Shown here one piece after another: positions 1-7,101 of a DNA stretch of 7,988 bases. A program made the position numbers and the translations under genes. The DNA is from Actinomycetota bacterium (lineage in GTDB: Bacteria; Actinomycetota; Actinomycetes; Nanopelagicales; Nanopelagicaceae): positions 1-7,988 of the forward strand of contig CANCGX010000047.1 in NCBI GenBank assembly GCA_947377725.1, written 5' to 3'. The notes beneath the pieces were generated by a model. The model was given only the letters and a program-made list of their open reading frames with translations. It made no database searches and was not told where the DNA came from. The first letter of the stretch is position 1; each line of letters opens with the position of its first letter.

Positions 1-455
1 GAGTACTCCTGAGTCAATCTATCTACATCATTTTCATACACGGGCGGAGAGTCATCTCGTAAAACATTGCGGAGAATTGCATTCACAAATGCGCCAGTAC
101 TTTCTCCCACCAAGAACTTGGCGAGGTCTACTGCTTGACTCACGGCTGCATGTTCAGGTGTCCGCATACTTAAAATCTCATGTAGACCCATTCGCAATAC
201 GTCAATGAGTACAGGATCGATCTTATATAGCGGTCTATCAACGTGCTTAGCAATAAATCCATCATATTTGCCTTGCATTCGCAAAGTTCCATATGCAAGC
301 TCTGTTGAAAAAGCTCTATCTCGCGAGTCAAGCTTTGATGCCTCAAGCAACGAAGGCATTCGCAGATTCGCATATGCACCCTCATGGTTTACTTGTTGAA
401 TTAGATTGTATGCAACAAGACGCGATTCAGATGGCATAGGTCTTCGATTATTCAA
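1..455 (-). CDS. rsmB: 16S rRNA (cytosine-5) methyltransferase RsmB, N-terminal part (3' end beyond window)
   Basis: About 151 codons are visible before the frame runs off the left edge. The visible part is the NusB-like RNA-binding domain that precedes the SAM-dependent methyltransferase domain in RsmB/Sun/Fmu proteins, which methylate C967 of 16S rRNA (E. coli numbering). Family hallmarks seen in order are DSRDRAFSTELAYGTLR, a segment reading VLRMGLHEILSMRTPEHAAV, and GAFVNAILRNVLR. The catalytic domain and its cysteines are outside the window. I chose the TTG at 453-455 as start because AGGAGA lies 5 bases upstream. It overlaps the end of fmt by 8 bases, which suggests translational coupling. 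The in-frame ATG at 435-437 is the alternative but has no good ribosome binding site. Lying directly downstream of fmt is the usual actinobacterial arrangement. Confidence 0.93.
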   Translation of the reverse strand, partial: MNNRRPMPSESRLVAYNLIQQVNHEGAYANLRMPSLLEASKLDSRDRAFSTELAYGTLRMQGKYDGFIAKHVDRPLYKIDPVLIDVLRMGLHEILSMRTPEHAAVSQAVDLAKFLVGESTGAFVNAILRNVLRDDSPPVYENDVDRLTQEY

Positions 456-1392
456 ATTTATCTCCTGAATCAATGCGTGCACCGCGCGCGAAATCCGCTC
501 CGGACATCTGCTTCTTGCCTTGTGGCGTGACTAAGTCAAACTTAATGATTCCATCAATAGTCCTAGCAAAAAGCTCACTTTTCGTTGCAAATGCCGAACC
601 GATCTCAGATGGAATCCTAGACGCCGTCTCTGTTGCAATATCTTCCGGCAGGAGGGAACTTGCTTTATTAATTCGGATTCTTTCTCCGCGAAACATCACA
701 TAGACACCAGGATTATCTCCAAGTGCGCGCACCTTAGCTAATATGTGAGCCGATGGTTGGTTCAACTCCATATGCCCTTGAGTTTTAGCAATTTTGGGAG
801 CAAATGAAGCTCCGTTCTCCGATTGAGGAACAGGCGCAAGGCCTTGTTCAATCTTGCTTATGAGCTCCGCGATCTCAACCCCAGCGGAATTTGAAAGTGA
901 ATTGAGTAATAAGGTGGTCGTTTCATTTCCACTGAGCCGAATTTCTGTGGAAAAGTAGATTGGACCAGTATCTAAGCCTTCATCCAATTTGAAGATGCTT
1001 ATCCCAATCGACTCATCCTGGTTCATAATGGCGTATTGGACTGGAGCAGCCCCTCGCCACTTAGGCAGCTGTGAAAAATGAATGTTGAGCCAGCCAAATT
1101 TAGGGATAGTTAGCGCTTCGTTTGGAATTAATTGACCATAGGCGACAGTGACAACCAGATCGACCAAATTCTGCGCTACCTCAACCGAGATCTCACTTTT
1201 CGTATTAGGTTTCAGAACAGCTAATCCTTGATTTGCAGCATATTCTGCGAATTCGTTCTGTTCCACTTTGAGACCGCGACCAGTGGCCTTATCTGGATTC
1301 GTCAAGACGTATCCGACTTCATGTTCGCTGCTTAAAAGAGCTTGCAAGACAGGAATGCCGACGGGAGAGGAACTAGCGACAGCTATGCGCAT
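448..1392 (-). CDS. fmt: Methionyl-tRNA formyltransferase
   Basis: A 314-residue cytosolic enzyme that transfers a formyl group from 10-formyltetrahydrofolate to Met-tRNA(fMet), producing the initiator tRNA of bacterial translation. The N-terminal formyltransferase domain (about 1-200) has the catalytic triad expected from E. coli Fmt (Asn108, His110, Asp146): Asn103 and His105 in LNIHFSQLP, and Asp141 in KLDEGLDTGP. The WRGAAP loop at 112-117 and PDKATGRG at 33-40 are also present. The C-terminal tRNA-binding domain spans roughly 203-307. Length matches the family (about 310). The ATG start is 16 bases after the def stop, with only a weak GGA upstream. The pairing def-fmt puts formylation and deformylation in one transcript. 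The 3' end overlaps rsmB. Confidence 0.97.
   Translation of the reverse strand: MRIAVASSSPVGIPVLQALLSSEHEVGYVLTNPDKATGRGLKVEQNEFAEYAANQGLAVLKPNTKSEISVEVAQNLVDLVVTVAYGQLIPNEALTIPKFGWLNIHFSQLPKWRGAAPVQYAIMNQDESIGISIFKLDEGLDTGPIYFSTEIRLSGNETTTLLLNSLSNSAGVEIAELISKIEQGLAPVPQSENGASFAPKIAKTQGHMELNQPSAHILAKVRALGDNPGVYVMFRGERIRINKASSLLPEDIATETASRIPSEIGSAFATKSELFARTIDGIIKFDLVTPQGKKQMSGADFARGARIDSGDKFE
461..466 (-). promoter_or_regulatory. Ribosome binding site deciding the rsmB start
   Basis: The minus strand reads AGGAGA inside the last codons of fmt, 5 bases before a TTG (453-455) in the rsmB frame. The next in-frame ATG (435-437) is preceded only by a weak GAAGA. The spacing and quality favour the TTG as the true start. 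Confidence 0.65.
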
Positions 1393-1408
1393 GCGCGATC
1401 CAATGGAA

Positions 1409-1969
1409 CTAGAAACCTAGTCCGCGAGTTGAGTGTGGTGAAACCTTGAATGTTGGGAGAACTCCTGCATTTGTAGCTTCGCCAAACCAGTCACTCTCGC
1501 GAATCTCTTTCATGGCGAGTTTTCGATCCTCCGCACTTAATCTGTCGATAAAAAGGACTCCGTCTAAATGATCCGTTTCGTGTTGAAGAGCGCGAGCTAA
1601 AAATTCCGTACCTTCAATAGTTACAGGCTCCCCGTGCATATTAAAACCCTTGGCCACGGCACGGAGTGCTCGGGGCGTGTTATAGGTGAGTGCCGGAAAA
1701 CTTAGACATCCTTCATCCCCATCTTGCAGCTCATCGCTCAAATCCAGAGTGGGATTAATGAGATGGCCAAGTTCATCATCTACATTCCACACGAAAACTC
1801 GAAGTGCTACCCCAATCTGAGGCGCCGCCAAGCCTGCACCTGGAGCGTCCAGCATTGTGTCAGTCAGGTCTGCAACCAAATTTCGAAGTTCCTTATCGTA
1901 GGTTGTAACCAAACTGGTTGGGGTCGTCAGCACGGGATCGCCAAAGTAGCGGATTGGTTGAATCGACAT
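1409..1969 (-). CDS. def: Peptide deformylase
   Basis: A 186-residue metalloenzyme that removes the N-formyl group from nascent proteins at the ribosome. All three family motifs are intact: GAGLAAPQIG (44-53), EGCLSFP (86-92) and QHETDHLDG (129-137). The metal ligands are therefore Cys88, His130 and His134, with Glu131 as the catalytic acid/base. The cysteine ligand and motif spacing are those of an ordinary active bacterial deformylase. The C-terminal tail after about residue 160 (WFGEATNAG onward) is not part of the catalytic core. The ATG start lies 9 bases after the priA stop with no strong Shine-Dalgarno, so it probably depends on upstream translation. Its product reverses the action of the next gene, fmt, once translation has begun. 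Confidence 0.97.
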   Translation of the reverse strand: MSIQPIRYFGDPVLTTPTSLVTTYDKELRNLVADLTDTMLDAPGAGLAAPQIGVALRVFVWNVDDELGHLINPTLDLSDELQDGDEGCLSFPALTYNTPRALRAVAKGFNMHGEPVTIEGTEFLARALQHETDHLDGVLFIDRLSAEDRKLAMKEIRESDWFGEATNAGVLPTFKVSPHSTRGLGF

Positions 1970-1978
1970 GGAGCAATC

Positions 1979-3820
1979 TTAGATGAGATTGAACGGGTCG
2001 ATGCGCATCTTCAACGGCGTCGAGCCTTGCAAACTTCTTACCCTATTGAACTCATAGAGCCTCTTGATTACCTCTGAGTTCTTTGCGACTCCAAATTTCA
2101 TGACAAGACGTGACGAACCACCCTTCACATCCATGGGTCCCAAAATCTCCAGTGATCCGTCCTCAATCGAGCCCAAAAGGTACTCTTTAAGGAGCATCGT
2201 CTGTTGAGGGTCACCTTCCACAACGGCCAATCTAAAATGCGGCGGAAGCTTGGCAGAAGATCTCTGATTGATCTTCTCGCTGTGGTATTTGGCAAATGAG
2301 TTTCTGATGATTGATTGAGAAACGGGATTATCACTAGGTAGTGAAACGTATATCGAACCACCATCTTTCAATTTGTTTATCGCAGAGCACCAGTGAAGTT
2401 CTCCTTGCTCATCACTTCTAATGCCGGTACGTCCAAAGATTTGTTCACCATCCATTAAGAGGACTGCCGAGTATTCGCCTTGAGGCTCCATTCCTGGCGT
2501 GGAAATAACAAGAGAGTTTTCGTTTGGCAAAATATCAACTGGACTCTCGCCCGAAGAAGAGATTACTCGAATTCGCGGAAATGAGGCTCCATAATCATCC
2601 GCCCTCTTCTGCACACCTCTCGTTAGCGATCTAGGTAGATTGCGTCCGCAATACATACACGTCCACGCGTCCTTCTTTAAACCGCACATGCTGCACGTAG
2701 TAGCTTTGGAATTCCCCGAAAGCGTCAACCGCTCGCCACATTCACAGACTGCAAGATTTCTACAGTGATTGCATGAGAAGCTATTCACATATCCTGTATT
2801 TGCATGAAGGATAAGTACCGAACCTCGTTTAAGACCTTCGGAAATAATCCCGTGAATTTTGCTCTCAGAATCTGTCACAACCGATCGTTTAAAATCCCCT
2901 ATTTCGGTGTGAGCTAGCCATCCACTGATTATCAATCGTTCTAGTTCAAGGGAATGTATGGGGCTAACGAAAAAAAGAGAGACGCTCTTCGCTCTTAGAA
3001 GGGCGACATCTCGAACATTGTACGAGAACGAGCGCCTTTCATAGAAGTTTTCATCTGGGTCATTCACAATAATAAGTCGATCTTCCCCATTGAGATTTGT
3101 AAATATTGCACTGCGAAGTCCAATAAATATCCCATTCGAACTTGTGTTAGCTAATACATAGTTCGCATAACGCTCGCTCTTTGAAGCAGACCCCGACATG
3201 AGATGTACTGGAGATTGAGAAAATAATTGCAGGGTTTTTTCATCTGGGACAATAACCAAAGTTTTATGGTGGGCTTCTTCTCCGGCTAATTTCAATACCT
3301 CTTCAACAAAGCGAGAACCTTGTCTTAGTGTTATAGCTTTCGGGTTTGGTAAAGATGCGCCGACTTTAGGCACGTCTTGTTCAGTTTGTTGTAGGACTTT
3401 TATGCGTGCTAGTGCGCTTCGTTCACCTGTTTTGCTAAAGCCCGGGACGGCTAAGCGAAATACATCCCACAGTGGCACCCCATATCGTTCTGCAATCTCC
3501 TTATAAAGAGATATTTGCTTCAATGTAACTTGAGCGGTGGTGGATATTTGGGACTCTATGAATTTAAGTCCAGCTGTCTTAGGCGCTTCAATTCGCTTTA
3601 AGACGATTCCTTCAGTTGACGTACGCCCGAAGGGTACTTTGACAAGAGATCCGACAACAAGGCATTCCGATAAGGCTTCCGGAACCAAGTACGAATACGG
3701 CTCGTCTAAATGAAAAATTTTAGTATCGACAAGAACCTCTGCAACGCCATTCGACTTTGCAGCTACTTGTTTTACTGCGACCTTCTCCGATCGCAATTTA
3801 AGTGGCCTTAAGATAGCCAC
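1979..3820 (-). CDS. priA: Primosomal protein N' (PriA), actinobacterial form lacking helicase motifs
   Basis: A 613-residue PriA-family protein. PriA normally recognises stalled forks and restarts replication. The N-terminal 3'-DNA-binding domain (about 28-125) contains FHLDEPYSYLVP and VPFGRTSTEGIVL. The zinc region keeps eight cysteines: 350, 353, 359, 361, 376, 379, 388 and 391. The Walker A motif expected near 165-190 is absent. The DEEH box is replaced by NDPDENFY (253-260), although the following YNVRDVALLRAK is family-like. Helicase motifs V and VI are reduced to STPGMEPQGEY and an unrelated segment. Loss of ATPase motifs is, as I recall, general in actinobacterial PriA, so this is unlikely to be a pseudogene and the frame is intact. 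The start is GTG, 6 bases after the metK stop; AAAGGG lies 9 bases upstream. Confidence 0.92.
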   Translation of the reverse strand: MAILRPLKLRSEKVAVKQVAAKSNGVAEVLVDTKIFHLDEPYSYLVPEALSECLVVGSLVKVPFGRTSTEGIVLKRIEAPKTAGLKFIESQISTTAQVTLKQISLYKEIAERYGVPLWDVFRLAVPGFSKTGERSALARIKVLQQTEQDVPKVGASLPNPKAITLRQGSRFVEEVLKLAGEEAHHKTLVIVPDEKTLQLFSQSPVHLMSGSASKSERYANYVLANTSSNGIFIGLRSAIFTNLNGEDRLIIVNDPDENFYERRSFSYNVRDVALLRAKSVSLFFVSPIHSLELERLIISGWLAHTEIGDFKRSVVTDSESKIHGIISEGLKRGSVLILHANTGYVNSFSCNHCRNLAVCECGERLTLSGNSKATTCSMCGLKKDAWTCMYCGRNLPRSLTRGVQKRADDYGASFPRIRVISSSGESPVDILPNENSLVISTPGMEPQGEYSAVLLMDGEQIFGRTGIRSDEQGELHWCSAINKLKDGGSIYVSLPSDNPVSQSIIRNSFAKYHSEKINQRSSAKLPPHFRLAVVEGDPQQTMLLKEYLLGSIEDGSLEILGPMDVKGGSSRLVMKFGVAKNSEVIKRLYEFNRVRSLQGSTPLKMRIDPFNLI

Positions 3821-3826
3821 GCCTCT

Positions 3827-5020
3827 CTACCCTTTGGTTGCTGCTTGTAAAGCTGACGCTCGATCGGTCCGCTCCCAAGCAAATTCAGGCAATTCGCGAC
3901 CAAAATGGCCGTAACTACTTGTCTTGGAATAGATTGGTCGCAACAGATCTAAATCTCTAATGATTGCAGCAGGGCGTAGATCAAAAACTGATTCGATTGC
4001 AGCTTCAATGTGAAGAACTGGGATTCTCTCCGTACCAAAACACTCAACAAAGAGCCCTACAGGCTGTGCCTTTCCAATCGCATAAGCAACCTGTACTTCA
4101 CACCTGGTAGCCAATCCCGCCGCAACAACATTCTTTGCGACCCATCGCATTGCGTACGCCGCAGAACGATCTACTTTCGATGGATCTTTTCCAGAGAAAG
4201 CCCCACCACCGTGGCGTGCCATTCCACCGTATGTGTCCACAATAATTTTCCGGCCTGTTAGACCTGCATCTCCCATCGGACCACCAATGACGAAGCGGCC
4301 CGTTGGATTAATGAGTGTTCTGACAGAGGAGGTGTCGATCTTTAGCTCTGAAATGATTGGGTCTATAACAAGTCGCTTGATATCTGGAGCTAGGGTCTTC
4401 TCTAAATCCACATCTGCAGCATGCTGAGAAGAAATCACTACGGTATTGAGGGCAACTGCTTTATCTCCATCGTATTCAATTGTTACCTGGGTTTTGCCAT
4501 CGGGACGTAAATAACTCAGTTCTCCACTCTTGCGAACTGCAGCCAATCTCATCGAAAGTTGATGCGCTAGGTGAATAGGAAGCGGCATAAGTTCTGGAGT
4601 GTCGTCACAGGCATATCCGAACATCAAACCTTGATCTCCAGCGCCTTGTAAATCTAGAGGATCAACCGATGATGAGACTCTCTTTTCGAAAGCCGAGTCA
4701 ACGCCTTGTGCAATATCTTGGGACTGTTGGCCAATCGAAAGCGAGACGCCGCAAGAATTCCCATCAAATCCTTTTTCAGACGAGTCATAGCCAATTTCAA
4801 GAACGGTGTCTCGCACGATGCTCATGACATCTGCGTAACCATTCGTTGTTACTTCTCCAGCAACGTGCACTTGCCCCGTTGTTATAAGTGTCTCTACTGC
4901 CACACGACTTTTGGAATCTTGGCTCAATAATGAATCCAGAATTGCATCAGAAATCTGGTCCGCCATCTTGTCTGGATGACCTTCGGTCACAGATTCAGAA
5001 GTAAAAAGACGCTTTGTCAT
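3827..5020 (-). CDS. metK: S-adenosylmethionine synthetase
   Basis: A 397-residue cytosolic enzyme that makes S-adenosylmethionine from methionine and ATP, releasing phosphate and pyrophosphate. It needs Mg2+ and K+ and is normally a homotetramer. Seen motifs are the ATP/Mg-binding GHPDK (14-18), the signature GAGDQG (126-131), and the glycine-rich phosphate loop GGGAFSGKDPSKVDRSA (271-287), with the following AYAMR. Length is close to the family norm. The ATG lies 3 bases after the coaBC stop, with a partial Shine-Dalgarno (AGGT) overlapping that junction, so it is likely co-translated. No SAM riboswitch could fit in the 3-base gap, so any control must act at the operon promoter. The downstream RsmB uses SAM as methyl donor. 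Confidence 0.98.
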   Translation of the reverse strand: MTKRLFTSESVTEGHPDKMADQISDAILDSLLSQDSKSRVAVETLITTGQVHVAGEVTTNGYADVMSIVRDTVLEIGYDSSEKGFDGNSCGVSLSIGQQSQDIAQGVDSAFEKRVSSSVDPLDLQGAGDQGLMFGYACDDTPELMPLPIHLAHQLSMRLAAVRKSGELSYLRPDGKTQVTIEYDGDKAVALNTVVISSQHAADVDLEKTLAPDIKRLVIDPIISELKIDTSSVRTLINPTGRFVIGGPMGDAGLTGRKIIVDTYGGMARHGGGAFSGKDPSKVDRSAAYAMRWVAKNVVAAGLATRCEVQVAYAIGKAQPVGLFVECFGTERIPVLHIEAAIESVFDLRPAAIIRDLDLLRPIYSKTSSYGHFGRELPEFAWERTDRASALQAATKG

Positions 5021-5023
5021 GAA

Positions 5024-6226
5024 TTAACCTAACTTTTCGATTGCGAGGGTCAGAAGTTTATGGGCTAGTGCGAGTTTAGACATCTCTTCTATCGAAGTGT
5101 CGGTGCCATTGGAGTTGATAATCACTCCCGAAGTCTTCTCTTTCCCAAATATCGCACCACCAGAGACATTATTGACATAGACCAAATCCAATTTTTTCGA
5201 AGCGAGTTTGGCTCGACCGTTATCCAGCCATTCACTTCCAGTTTGAGCTGCAAAGCCAACAATTACCTGCTTGGCTGTTTTACGAACTGACAAGGTAGCG
5301 ATTATGTCGGGATTCTCGGTCAGGGCAAGGCTTTGAAGCTCTGACTTAATAATCTTCTCTTGAGAATTAGTTGCGGGGCGGACATCGGCTACTGCTGCGC
5401 TCATAACAACGATATCCGAGTCGCTGAAACGGCTATCCATGGCATCAAACATTTCGATTGCCGATGACACATGCACAATCTCTATACCTTCAACGTACAC
5501 ATCAGGTGCGTTGGCTATGACGAGTGAAACTTTAGCTCCACGAGAAGCTGCGTCAATGGCAAGTGCAATTCCTTGCTTTCCCGAAGAGTTGTTTCCAATA
5601 TATCTCACCGGATCAATCATCTCGCGAGTTCCACCAGCACTTATTAATATTTTACGATTCAATAAATCTGAACTTTGGTGCAATACATCATTCAATGTCT
5701 GGACAATTTCCAAAGTCTCTGGGTATCTACCTATCCCCTTGTCACCACTTGATAAATTTCCTATTGCTGGATCTATAACAGTGACTCCACGCTTGCGAAG
5801 TGTTTCTACGTTGGAAACTGTTGCAGGATTCAACCACATCTCCGAATGCATGGCAGGTACAAGAATTAAAGGTGAACTAGATGCAAGAACAACATTGGTG
5901 AGTAAATCATCGGCTCGTCCAGAGGCAATTCTTGCAATCAAATCTGCCGTTGCTGGGGCAATAACAATCGCGTCAGCTTTCCTGGCCATTGAAATATGAG
6001 GAACTTCATGAACGTTATTCCACAATTCGCTTTGTACTGGACGACCAGATAGTGCTTCCCATGTCGCAGAACCAATGAAGTTTAAAGATGAACGGGTCGG
6101 TATGACCGTAACGAGAAATCCGTGATCTTTAAGACGTCTGATCAAATCGCATGATTTATAGGCCGCGATTCCACCACCGACGCCCAGAATGACTTCGCGA
6201 GAAATGCTAAACGGTTGCTGGCTCAT
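5024..6226 (-). CDS. coaBC: Bifunctional phosphopantothenoylcysteine decarboxylase / phosphopantothenate-cysteine ligase
   Basis: A 400-residue two-domain enzyme of coenzyme A synthesis. The CoaC half (about 1-185) is an FMN-dependent decarboxylase with GGGIAAYK (17-24), catalytic His77 in VPHIS, PATAD (91-95) and PAMHSEMW (124-131). The CoaB half (about 190-400) joins cysteine to 4'-phosphopantothenate using CTP, with SAGGTREMIDPVRYIGNNSSGKQG-type core residues at 196-219, AAVADVRP (277-284), a lysine cluster at 291-294 and GFAAQTG (324-330). In the CoaC flap, the position of the E. coli catalytic cysteine (in CGDxGxGR) is serine (SSGDKGIGR, 159-167). The ATG start is 14 bases after the rpoZ stop with a modest AGG upstream. 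Length matches bacterial CoaBC. Confidence 0.97.
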   Translation of the reverse strand: MSQQPFSISREVILGVGGGIAAYKSCDLIRRLKDHGFLVTVIPTRSSLNFIGSATWEALSGRPVQSELWNNVHEVPHISMARKADAIVIAPATADLIARIASGRADDLLTNVVLASSSPLILVPAMHSEMWLNPATVSNVETLRKRGVTVIDPAIGNLSSGDKGIGRYPETLEIVQTLNDVLHQSSDLLNRKILISAGGTREMIDPVRYIGNNSSGKQGIALAIDAASRGAKVSLVIANAPDVYVEGIEIVHVSSAIEMFDAMDSRFSDSDIVVMSAAVADVRPATNSQEKIIKSELQSLALTENPDIIATLSVRKTAKQVIVGFAAQTGSEWLDNGRAKLASKKLDLVYVNNVSGGAIFGKEKTSGVIINSNGTDTSIEEMSKLALAHKLLTLAIEKLG

Positions 6227-6240
6227 GGAGAACCTGCGGA

Positions 6241-6513
6241 TTAAGCGGAAGCTTCGACGCTCTTTGGCTCGAGATTTTCGATGGTAAGAAGACCCTCATT
6301 AATCTCGCGCAGAGCGATAGAGAGAGGCTTCTCGTGAACGTATGTATCAACTAGAGGCCCTACATACTCGAGCAGACCTTCGCCGAGTTGAGAGTAGTAC
6401 GCATTAATTTGTCGTGCGCGCTTAGCAGCGTAAAGAACGAGACTGTACTTAGACCCAGCCTTATCGAGAAGTTCATCGATCGGTGGATTTGTGATGCCGT
6501 CTGTTGTTGACAT
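6241..6513 (-). CDS. rpoZ: DNA-directed RNA polymerase subunit omega
   Basis: A 90-residue omega subunit, which binds the beta' subunit and helps RNA polymerase assembly and stability. The sequence is strongly actinobacterial: GITNPPIDELLDKAGSKY near the N-terminus, then YAAKRARQIN (28-37), the QLGEGLLEYVGPLV stretch (42-55) and EKPLSIALREI (61-71). The YAAKRARQIN segment is the most conserved part of the family. The ATG is preceded by GAGGGG at 6520-6525, 6 bases away, a good ribosome binding site. It lies 18 bases downstream of gmk, the usual gmk-rpoZ neighbourhood. It lacks the long N-terminal extension that I recall in mycobacterial omega. Confidence 0.97.
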   Translation of the reverse strand: MSTTDGITNPPIDELLDKAGSKYSLVLYAAKRARQINAYYSQLGEGLLEYVGPLVDTYVHEKPLSIALREINEGLLTIENLEPKSVEASA

Positions 6514-6531
6514 TTAACGCCCCTCGTTTAC

Positions 6532-7101
6532 CTAATCTTGCCCAGCAGTCGCCAAGGATACCATCTGAGTTACTACCCCTTCGACCTGCTCGTTTACGAT
6601 GGTGAAGTCGAACTCCCCTGCTGCAGCCATCTCTTCTAAAGCCAGCGCCAGGCGCGCTTCTCGTCGTTCTGGTGAATCTGTGCCTCTATTAGTTAAACGA
6701 TTCTGTAGCTCCTCCCACGAAGGGGGCGCGATAAAGACCAGCTTTGCTGTCGGGTCACTTTCTCGAATCTGCCTTGCTCCAGCAATCTCTATCTCCAGCA
6801 ATACATGCTTACCAAGATCTCGCCATTCACGAACTGCATCTTTTGGAGTTCCGTACTTAGCTCCTGCGAACTCGGCCCATTCCAGAAATTCATCTTTGGC
6901 AATCATTTGCTCGAACTTGTTTTCGGTAACAAAGAAATAATCAACACCATGTTTTTCGGTCAAACGTGGCTCTCGTGTTGTTGCAGAGATGCTGACCCAA
7001 AATCTTGGATCGTTCTTCAAAAACTGCGTGATGGTACTTTTACCAACTCCCCCTGGTCCAGACATTACGATAAGAGAACCACGCTTAGGATCAATTTTCA
7101 T
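6532..7101 (-). other. gmk: Predicted stand-alone guanylate kinase from internal start
   Basis: An alternative product begins at the internal ATG 7099-7101 (residue 109 of the fused frame) and has 189 residues, beginning MKIDPKRGSLIVMSGPGG. This is a typical place for a bacterial Gmk to start relative to its P-loop, and the length is normal. The strong ribosome binding site directly upstream supports real initiation here. It would be a free kinase sharing its stop with the fusion. It is listed separately because many annotation pipelines would report only one of the two products. Confidence 0.7.

Noticed and set aside
170..385. A 71-codon minus-strand open frame in another phase of rsmB
   Set aside because: The overlapping frame from 455 downward encodes a clear RsmB N-terminal domain, so this is an out-of-frame shadow.
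1724..2077. A 117-codon plus-strand open frame across the def/priA junction
   Set aside because: It covers the conserved def N-terminus and priA C-terminus in antisense and shows no family resemblance.
2255..2277. 8-base inverted repeat AGAAGATC / GATCTTCT with a 7-base loop
   Set aside because: It lies inside priA, A/T-rich in the stem, with no T-run downstream in either direction, so not a terminator.
1979..3820. priA as a decaying pseudogene because helicase motifs are missing
   Set aside because: The frame is intact over 613 codons, the DNA-binding domain and eight cysteines are kept, and motif loss is, as I recall, general in actinobacterial PriA.
5439..5999. A 186-codon plus-strand open frame opposite coaBC
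   Set aside because: It lies entirely antisense to conserved CoaBC coding sequence, has no recognisable domain and is readily explained as a shadow of the coaBC codons.
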